Positions 55,501-64,000 of a stretch of DNA of 64,000 nt are shown piece by piece. How positions within the stretch are numbered: the first letter of the stretch is position 1; each line of letters opens with the position of its first letter. The translations under genes and the position numbers were made by a program. The notes under the pieces were generated by a model. The model saw nothing but the letters and a program-made list of their open reading frames with translations. It was not told where the DNA came from and made no database searches. The stretch covers positions 66,087,303 to 66,151,302 of the forward strand of contig OX381710.1 in the NCBI GenBank assembly GCA_947462335.1, given 5' to 3'. The stretch is from Harmothoe impar. Lineage: Eukaryota; Annelida; Polychaeta; Phyllodocida; Polynoidae.

Positions 55501-56800
55501 CAAATAGATATCCCTGTAGATGTTCACGGGTAAGGCATCATGCTGCCCTTCAGGGTTAACCCCATCAATATATTCACTTCTTAGTAAAACATATTGCGGG
55601 AGGTCTAGAGATACGTTAGGGGATATTAGCACTAAACAGTTGGAGACATTCACAAATTGGCCTATATCAATAAACAGGACGTGCACTAGACCAACTACCG
55701 GTAGTAAACAAGACGGGAGATATATACACAGTTTTTTCTAGACAACAAATCTTTACCAATTATAGAACAGATGATAAAATCATGCGGGCCTAAACATATG
55801 ATATGCATTGATATGTCAACTGCAAAATCTTAAAGAGAAAAAAAATATCCACAGATACCGACAGTAATTGGCGTAGTGTCAGTTAAGTTATTGAGCTGTT
55901 GTTGTAACCAATTAAAAACGATAAGTACTGTGAAGAATTAGTTGTTTGATGTAAAAGTGAGTTGGGATCGGTTTAGTTTTTGAGGTGCTCTTGCACAATG
56001 AAGGAGGTGGTTCTTCACCCTGACAATGTCAATGGATGAGGGATGGGACGGGAAGGACGGTTTCTTTTTACTTGAAAACTCCTAATTGTAAGGCGTTTGG
56101 GTTTTAACAAAGTATTTCTACTGGTACAATTCATTACAAGTGCCAACTACAAATGTTGAATTGAGACATTTTGAGCTTTGTGCGTCTTTTATCCAGCTAC
56201 CCTTAAATAGCCTATTCAGTCCACCCATGGGTGCAGTACAAAAGCCACTTCAAGACCAAATGTGTGTACATTGCCATAGTCTGATCCAGACTAGGTACCT
56301 GGGTATACATGTATTAGAACTGGCATCTTTGTCCCCTAATTACACGTATATTCTTATCACACTCCAATATGCTATAAAGGCAGGATTTTCCCGGCAATCA
56401 GCAATGTCAGCTAATAGAAAAACAGGTAATTTAAGAATATGTGCAAACAGCATAGTAGTGTTGACTGGACAGCGTTAGGTGTAATACTATCTTTAACCCC
56501 TTCACCACTGGGTTTCTGGTAACTCAATGCAATTCTGTGCAATATACATGTATTAGCTTACAGGGTGGAAGGAGTTAATATAAGCCGGCAGCCTTTGGAG
56601 TGTAGGTGGGGTTAGAGATCAATATTATAGAGCTGTAAGTGGTATCAAGTTCAGCTACTCCATACACTATTGACATCTCTGTGTACTGTGAGCCCCCTTG
56701 TGGCCGGGACGGGGCATTATCTAACTGTCTCTCCCCTTCAACACATGGGACATTCTGTGTCTAGTATACTAGACGCAATTGAAGGGATTTACTTACATAG

Positions 56801-57189
56801 GGCCAGACCAAAAAAAAAAGTTGGTCAATGGATTTTGCGCACCTTATTTTCGGAAATGGAATTTTTTTTTTTTTTTGAAAAAAAAATTGTCAATGGATTT
56901 CGCTCGCTTCATTATTTTCAAAATTGAGAATATATATATATATTTTTTTCAAATTTTCTCCCAGTAATTCCCCCAGATCAACCAATAAATTTTTATGTTA
57001 GGGGTCCACTAAGAACTTTTGGCGGAGGCTGGATAAAAAAAAAAAAAAATTGTCGCTCGCTCCAGTTTACCACCAACAAAATCCATTGACAAAAAAAAAT
57101 TCTTTCAAAAAAAAAAAAAAAGATTCGCTCGCTCGCACCATTTTTTGAAAAGTGAAATCCATTGACCAACTTTTTTTTTTGGTGTGGCC
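56801..57189. mobile_element. 'ggtcaatggatttcgc' inverted-repeat element
   Basis: About 38 bp inverted ends: 'ggccagacc', A-run, 'gttggtcaatggatttt' and the complement ending 57189. Internal smaller inverted copies of 'gtcaatggattt' and 'cgctcgct' show repeated self-duplication. Confidence 0.85.
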
Positions 57190-57582
57190 TATGATGATAT
57201 TTTCAAAGGGAGTGGTTAGCTTGATATTTGTGAAAAATGATGAATATATGATGATGAGCCTGAAGATGACTTCAGTTGAAGTTGGGTAATTTAGTCTGGA
57301 TAATGCAATGAAAGGAGAGAAGAAAAAGGGAACAACAATACGTATTGGTCGTATTGCGTTCACATGTGGACATTAATAGAAATGTCATGTACATGTACAC
57401 TAAAATGCCACTGTTATATTTGGAGACAGGCTAAGGTTATCCCACATCTGATACAAAACATGACTTTCTGGTCTATTACCGGTATATATGTCTGTCTGTC
57501 ACAACACCAGTTCTGTGGAACCCAGGTTAGAATAGCCTGATTGCCTGTAAGTGGCTAAACATGTGTTCTCTGAGACGGTCTG

Positions 57583-57700
57583 TAACAGGAAACAATACGT
57601 GGCTGGACTTTCTGTATTGAAATATGTTAATTTCCTACCGAAAATATACCAAAATTGTAAGATTTCCTACCTTTGTCAAAGACTCAGTCGCATCTCTGGT
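57583..57700. mobile_element. CAGAGATGCC-type MITE, left-truncated
   Basis: 'aaaattgtaagatttcctac' then 'gtcgcatctctgg' matches the right half of 38520-38662. Confidence 0.65.
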
Positions 57701-57877
57701 CCAGAGCACCAATATACCAGAAAGAGAAGAAAAAATCAACTTGCATGACCCTGGGTATTGAAACATTTGTAATCATTTTCTGGTACAAAGTGATTGTTTC
57801 GGCTACAGTAGATACCCTGAATATGTCTGGTATCAGTTACTAGTATTCCACTAACAAAGTATCAGAAACTCTCCACA

Positions 57878-58027
57878 CAGAGATGCCACTTTCCTACTTT
57901 TGTAGGAATTCCTACTTTCTGGCTGGAATTTCTTTATTAAATTATCTTAATTTGATACAGAAATTTGACCAAAGTTGTACGATTTGCTCCTTTTTGTCGC
58001 CGACTGAGTCACAGAGTGGCATCCCTG
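57878..58027. mobile_element. CAGAGATGCC-type hAT-like MITE
   Basis: Ends 'cagagatgccact' and 'gagtggcatccctg'. 150 bp, ending 94 bases before the exon at 58122. Confidence 0.8.
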
Positions 58028-58121
58028 TCACACATCTAATAGCCTCTTCCCTGTACCCCATGTTACACCGTTGTAGCTGCCTATATGTGCTGTATTTGAT
58101 GTAGTTGGTGCTTGGTTGCAG

Positions 58122-58217
58122 ACCGGGTGCGTTTACCTCCCGGGACGACACGTACCAGTCTAAGGGCAGCATGCAGCATGGCCGCACCACCTACGGCCAG
58201 CACCGCCAACAGAAAAA
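58122..58217 (+). CDS. Second coding exon of the unrecognised gene
   Basis: 96 bases between 'gcttggttgcag' and 'gtaagc'. Taking two bases from the exon ending 30867, it reads 32 residues without a stop, starting R-P-G-A-F-T-S-R-D-D, rich in Arg, Gln, Ser, His and Tyr, so probably a disordered N-terminal region. Sequence is markedly less AT-rich than its surroundings, and both splice sites are good. No domain is recognisable. The gene must continue beyond the window or in exons I missed. Confidence 0.6.
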
Positions 58218-58244
58218 GTAAGCACCTCTATTATAATTTATCAC

Positions 58245-58466
58245 TTTTAAAATAAGGACTGCATGATGCCTTAATGCATCATATCCTTGGTCGTCATGAT
58301 GCACTGGCGAGTTAATTGCCAGGGCCGCTTTCAAGCATCATGCCGACCGTCCGGGGTTAAGATACTCCCGAAGGGTCAGCATAATGCATCAATGCAGCCC
58401 GGCGACTTGGTTGGTGCATGATGACGACAATTGTCATCTTTACGCACCAACCTTCCTTAAAGGGTT
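58245..58466. mobile_element. Palindromic 'CCCTTTAAGG' element beside the exon
   Basis: Starts 27 bases after the exon donor with 'taaggactgcatgatgcc', ends 'ccttccttaaagggtta'. Core hairpin partly deleted. Confidence 0.75.
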
Positions 58467-58679
58467 ATATTTGTCTATTGTCTATTGTCAATAGAAAAAT
58501 CCAAACCATTCTTTAAGAATGGTTTGGATTTCTCTATTGAAAACAAAAATGTCGGTGGATTGGATATGACCCATTTTCTGATTTTCATTAGATATTCAGT
58601 GGGGCCTTGGATTATTTAAATCTTTAAAAAAAAAATTCAGTGGGGCCTTAGAAAAATAGTTTATGATTGGAGAGGGAGA

Positions 58680-58725
58680 GATGCACTGTCACTGTGAATT
58701 ATTGCACTGTGCGGCCCTAAAAGGT
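58680..58725. mobile_element. End fragment of a palindromic 'CCCTTTAAGG' element
   Basis: 'gcactgtgcggccctaaaag' matches the family terminus. Confidence 0.45.
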
Positions 58726-59094
58726 TTCCCTAAGGTGGTGCAGTGTGCGGCTGCGGGCTGCACACGGGCCTACTTGACCACATGTGTGTGGACACAGACC
58801 CCCTGACCCCGTTACTGTCCCCAGCACGGGACTCAGCCCCAGGCACTCACCGGGTTTCACAACACTCACTCCTCACACGGCCGCTACTTTACCGTTCTCA
58901 AGTTGTATTCAGAAGTCAAATAGCTGTACTAGTACATATGTATCGTAGTGGGTGTGCATCAGTGGGAGACAAAGCTATGCTTTATAGTTATACCAGTAGA
59001 GAGATTACATCACCACCAACTTCTAAAGGTATCCTCTAGAATTTGTTAATCTCCGAATTATCAACATTTAGAATCACCACATAGTCAATCTGTA

Positions 59095-59234
59095 GGGGTG
59101 GACCCAGGATTTGAAAGGGGGGGGGGGGCGCCGTGACTCGCGGGGAATCTTAACATCATTTAGAAAAATATTTTTTTCCTAAAGGGGGGGGGGGGGGGGG
59201 CTCCGTATCTCCATGACCCCCCTGGATCCGCCCC
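59095..59234. mobile_element. 'ggggcggatccagg' inverted-repeat element
   Basis: Ends 'ggggtggacccagg' and 'cctggatccgcccc', two long G-runs inside. Related to 36725-36875. Confidence 0.75.
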
Positions 59235-59696
59235 AATATTCTATAATTAAAAGACATGAGCAAGTCCAGCATGTTAATGTATACAGGTAGTACATCTGTA
59301 GATGTACAGTGATCTAACGTAGTGTCTGATTGACCTACTTCATAGACATTAATGGTAGGTTATTAATTACACTTCTTTGAATTAGTTGGACATGTGTGAT
59401 GCTAATAAAACACGGAGGTAGCTTTCAATCTGCCATCAATGGGGACAGCATACCTACAACACTGTGAGCACAAACTACAACGTTAAAAACAACACATTTC
59501 AGGCATGACATAAATACATGTTAACATATGGTGGACTGTAGTGTGAGCCCATGTTGGACATTGGTCATCAGGGCTGCCACACGTTGATACAATTATACAG
59601 ACGGTCTGCCATGTAAATATATTACAATATAATAATGTGTGCCCTCAATTTCTGTCGAACTGGTGTTAAAACTAGGGGAATGGCCCGTATAGTTTT

Positions 59697-59876
59697 AACC
59701 ATTTAAGGGTTGCATACTCATAGTGCAGAGAAAGTAATAATATGCCCTTTGCTGTCATGATACGTTCATGCAGCCCTGGCGAGTGATGCAGCTCTGATGA
59801 GTTACCCACCAGAATGCATCCCTGCATCATGACATGGGGCATGATGCACTAAAGCCCCATGCGGCCGTTAAAGGGT
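59697..59876. mobile_element. Palindromic 'CCCTTTAAGG' element, deleted copy
   Basis: 180 bp, 'aaccatttaagggttgcat' to 'catgcggccgttaaagggt'. Confidence 0.75.
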
Positions 59877-60235
59877 AAGGTGCCCCAGATACATCCATTC
59901 ATGCCTGCATTGCTGTGACCAGTGGCTTCCCTATACTGCAGCGTTCCACTTCATGCTGAGTGTGGAATGTCATACATGAGGGCCACCAATAACCATGTAG
60001 AAATGGGGGGAAATGAAAATGGAAAAACAAAAAGTCGTTAAACTTTTGGCCGGTCTGATGAGAGCCTAGTGTAACGTGACACATCAACACCTATTAAAGT
60101 GAGATTCTTGGAAGAGATTAAACCAGACATACCAGAAATAAAAACCTGTTATCCAAATAAATAAATATTTTATAATATAAACAAGGGATATAAGCAGTAG
60201 AAATAAGCAGCCCGGGCAGAGGGTGGAGATCGCGG

Positions 60236-60530
60236 ATTACCGCGGTACATTGAATACTGTAAATGTAGATATTTCTGTGCGGTACATTTTTTCGCAATTT
60301 TTTCCGGAATTAAAAAATCCGCAAAAATATGTACAGAGCCAATATTCATACAGTAATTAACGAGGGCTTTGGCCGAAGTATTTGGCGCTAGCATATAGGC
60401 ATCATTTTTAATTAAAGTGCCAAATATCTGAAATGCGCGAATTCAAATCCGCGGGAAATTGTACTTTTTAGCAAATCCGTGAAAATATCTATGTTTGCAC
60501 AATTTAACGATATGCTGCCGGCATTAGACC
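60236..60530. mobile_element. Decayed TTCGCG-rich MITE
   Basis: Text such as 'tttcgcaattttttccgg', 'aaaaatatgtaca' and 'gcgcgaattcaaatccgcg' in both orientations resembles 14297-14507, with 'actgtaaatg' near the left. Confidence 0.55.
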
Positions 60531-60539
60531 TTACATACA

Positions 60540-63500
60540 GGGCACCTGCAATGGTTCCACATTATTAAAACTATGACATTGGAGTGTTCGGGTGTGGGAT
60601 GGGAGTGCCTCTACATGGGTACCCACAATTTTGACTGTGTTGCAGTGTCGAATTTTAGCTGGAGGGTAGTGGCATCGTGTCAATTTTTAGGTATATAAGA
60701 ACATAGAGAAAACCCCCTGTGGGTCGATTTTTATCCCCGATTTTCCTGTGTCCGTCGATTTTTAAAATGACCTAAAAGTGCCGTGTCGCTGTGTCGCCCG
60801 TGTCGATTTTTACCCATGTAGAGGCACATGGGAGGGAGGGTATATAGACACAGGTTTAATCTACAGAGAAGACACACTGCAGGCATGGACATGATATTGA
60901 ATGATAATAATACGCGAGATAAGGCTGAGCGGGCACGGCGGTGCAGGTGGTGATGGCAGGCCGATTGATTGTATCCGGCAGCACGCGGTTGGCACATGGA
61001 TATACATTTACTGTATGACAACAGGCCTTTATAGTCAACTCATGGAGTGCATGGGAGTTGTCTCTGAAATAACTAGTATGTGTAGCACCTGTAGTGTACA
61101 ACTCTCAAACACGGGAGAATGTCAATATGGTTATGTGACCTCCAATTGAACATGGGTGTGGGGGGTACACATGAGAGAATATTCATAGCAGTAAAATGTT
61201 TAATAATTGTCCTCAAACTGAAAACATACCCCACAATGTGCCAATAGACTATTATGTGATCCATCATAAATGGGTTATTTAGTGAGTGGTTGTTCTAATG
61301 ATTACAAGCAGGGCCACAACTGTGACATCATAATCAGTTTAATTATACAAAGAGTCTCCCTTAATTGGTCTCCGGAAATAGAGTAATTGTTACACGGTGA
61401 CATAGAGATATGCACCGGTAAATAAGCGATATATGGTCCAGTACCTAACAGTAACAGGGACTACACAATACAATGTAGAATAAAACAGCGTGAACACTTG
61501 CAAAGGGCAAGTTAATATCTACCATGTATATAAGTTATGTTGGTTTGATGTTGCCAATCAATCAGTGAGTTGTCGCAGATCGATGCGGGTCGCTTTTAAT
61601 CATCAACTCTGTAAATATAAATGTCCGAACACTGGAGCATTCTGACGCCAATTTCCCTAGTTTTATTTACATGTTCCACAGTAAATACCAGGCTGTCAAT
61701 TTAAAATATTCCCCTTTTTGACCGCGTTACGCACCACTTGGACATAAATGGATAATAGACATAATTACAGTTGTAAATAATATTTATTAAAAGAAATGCA
61801 AATCAATTAGATATATTTGTTGATTCTGGGTGGTTCTTCTCCGTCCCAAAGTATGCTCTCTAGATTACCTTACCTTACAAGTAGCTTTCAAAATGTTATT
61901 CAACGAAAATTGACTTTGTAGCAGCCATTATTATCACAGCGAAAGCCCTTTCAAACTAAGTGTTAGAGGTTGCAGGGAGTCTGTTGTCCATCGGTCATTA
62001 GCCGACCGATGTGCCAGGAATAGCCAGCAGTGCGCTCAGACTTGTGCCGATAGCCGAGCACTGACATTTGACACGAGTTATTTCTTGGTGCTTTCTTATT
62101 GCGGGGGCCACGATGATATCATGTGGCATTAAGGCGAGGAATCACAATCAGGAGGCGACGCGGCTGATGCTACTGCTGCTGCTGTTGTTGTTATTCCTAC
62201 AGTTTCACTACGAGTAGGCATTTTGGTCGGCGGTGGTGGTCAGTTGCCACAAATATGGCAGTGTCAGCATTTTAGATATTGCAAAATGTGTGTGTGTGTT
62301 AGGGGGATGTGAGAATGTAGGATGTCTCTCAGGAATTGGCAGCTACCAATATGTGTGTGGTGGTGACACGGCCAGTACCATTGGTACCCCTTCCCTGTAA
62401 TAATGCAGTGGCCATGTACCTGTATAGAATCTTAGTCCCCTTACCTCCCAGGCTGAATAGTGTCCATGTTAGCATGCTGAAATGTAGCAAAGGGATCCTG
62501 GCATACACCCACCTCATACAGTTGTTGGGTAAAAGACGGCTATTGTGCAGAATACTTAGCAAAGCCAATGCTACTGTGACAGTTACTACCGTCAATTCCC
62601 ACGTATAATGCATTGGTTATACGCGAAACAAATCCAGTCCGGAATCCAGTGCTGGTTACATGATTTGCCTAGGTTATGGGTGCGAGTTATACAAGTGTTT
62701 TTAGAAGTACAGTACTAAAGTAGACATTTTCAAACCCTAGGTGGGAATGATATGATATTCTCAACATTGAGAAATTAACATTGCATCTCTTTTTACGGAA
62801 ATAAAATGAGCGTTGCTCTTTGGAAAAAAAACATACAAAAAAAACATTGCGTCACTCCATGTTGGCCATGAGTGTAGAGACTAGAGTTACCAGGACACCA
62901 CTGTTACTGTCTGCTCCTGGATGTCCATGGCCTCCCGGATATAGACCACAGACTACACTACCCAGTACTGGCCTCCCACTCCACTGTACACATTAGCACC
63001 ATTATGACAGCCCTTTTTAGGCCTCCCAGCCACAAATTGCCACAATGATGAGCACAGGGATTGGACAGCTTTACTTCAATCCACAAGTGGGAGGGAGGTC
63101 GGGAGAAAACATCATTCATACCAGTTTTTACCACTTTGTGTTTATCGATTTGTGAAAAATATATTCATAAATCAATGCCTTTTGACTCAAAACTGATCCA
63201 AGCAAGGCCCAGATTGAGAACATGCACTTACAAATCTTCATGAAGTCATGTTACTTATGTACACAAAGTAACAGGTACATGTATAATAACACAACCGTAG
63301 TCTGTTCATACAGAAGACACCCATATAACATCCAATAACGCATGCTCAATCTTGTAGCTTTATCCTGGGTAACCACAATACCTCCCATATAAAACCAATC
63401 ATAATTCTAGCCAGCATATGTTAATAACTTACTGAAAACGATATACCGGTATGTGTTGCATATTAAAAATGCCGGGGTTGTTCATCATATGTATTCCGTT

Positions 63501-63600
63501 AAATTGTGAAATAGATTAGTATCAATATTTCCAAGGAAATGAGAATCATCATTAAAGACTGCTTTAACACAAATAAATCAATCATGAAAATATCTTCTTG
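60540..63600. other. Gene-free stretch
   Basis: No exon recognised. Moderately GC-rich text at 61960-62230 stands out but has no clear ORF or splice structure. Confidence 0.4.
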
Positions 63601-63601
63601 G

Positions 63602-63735
63602 TCAGGGCGTGTGTCAATCCTCTAGGGTCGGCATGCTGTTTGACTGCAGTACAAGCGTGTAGACATCAAGCAACATGATCATCGATGACATTAGACATTA
63701 GTACCTTAAAGCAGTATGCAGCCCATAAAGGGTTA
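63602..63735. mobile_element. Palindromic 'CCCTTTAAGG' element, right part
   Basis: 'gtcggcatgctg' and the end 'taaagcagtatgcagcccat' plus 'aaagggttaa' fit the family; the left end is absent. Confidence 0.55.
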
Positions 63736-64000
63736 ACCGGTGTATTGTGATGTGAAGGTGTATTGACAGAGAGTACCTTGTATGTAGAGCTGGCAGTGGT
63801 TGTAGGTGTGTCCTGCCCCCCTGGGTGTGTCACTGTCATGACGTGCTGTAGAACCATGTTTAATAGTGTTATACTCTACATACATGTATAAGGAAGGGTG
63901 CGGCTCACTCGGTGGTACCTACAGGCATACCTCCCCCTATTACCCTGAACAATTCTCTTGTCATTTGTGGTGCATTAGGGGCAAGAGATGGTGACCTACT

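Noticed and set aside
62167..62217. Leu-rich mini-ORF resembling a signal peptide
   Set aside because: Arises from a CTG/TTG run; stops after 16 residues and has no downstream coding support.

Overview
The window is intron-rich animal DNA, probably from a marine invertebrate. The reasons are spliced exons with GT-AG borders, an exact orthologue of an animal transporter family, a Ty3/Gypsy retrotransposon, many families of short inverted-repeat elements and long poly-G/C and microsatellite tracts. I could not fix the species; a lancelet, mollusc, echinoderm or hemichordate would all fit. No prokaryotic gene, tRNA, rRNA or CRISPR array was seen.

1-16.5 kb: 14 phase-consistent exons on the plus strand (6017-15564) encode a 453-residue major facilitator protein of the SVOP/SV2-related type. 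Its N-terminal tail may lie in an exon I could not find. Several introns are partly built from transposon copies, two of which touch the splice sites. The last intron holds a large TA/GATA microsatellite. The 3' end carries a fragment that looks like the tail of a non-LTR retrotransposon ORF.

16.5-30 kb: intergenic DNA crowded with short inverted-repeat elements, some nested. Within it sits a 5.0 kb Ty3/Gypsy element (23334-28337) whose two 144 bp LTRs are identical, so it inserted recently, but whose gag-pol frame has one in-frame TAG between RT and RNase H. Two G-rich foldback elements follow.

30-64 kb: a CpG-rich candidate promoter and a leader with short upstream ORFs lead to a short first coding exon ending at 30867. 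A phase-compatible exon lies at 58122-58217. If both belong to one gene, which I did not recognise, they are separated by a 27 kb intron and the gene runs on past the window. The supposed intron carries about a dozen copies of a palindromic element family, hAT-like elements, minisatellite arrays built on a motif matching the YY1 consensus, and unusual numbers of poly-G/C runs. The final 3.5 kb shows no gene.

No clearly new multi-gene system is present. The most unusual material is the mobile-element architecture: elements at splice sites, nested foldbacks, the palindromic family and the motif arrays.
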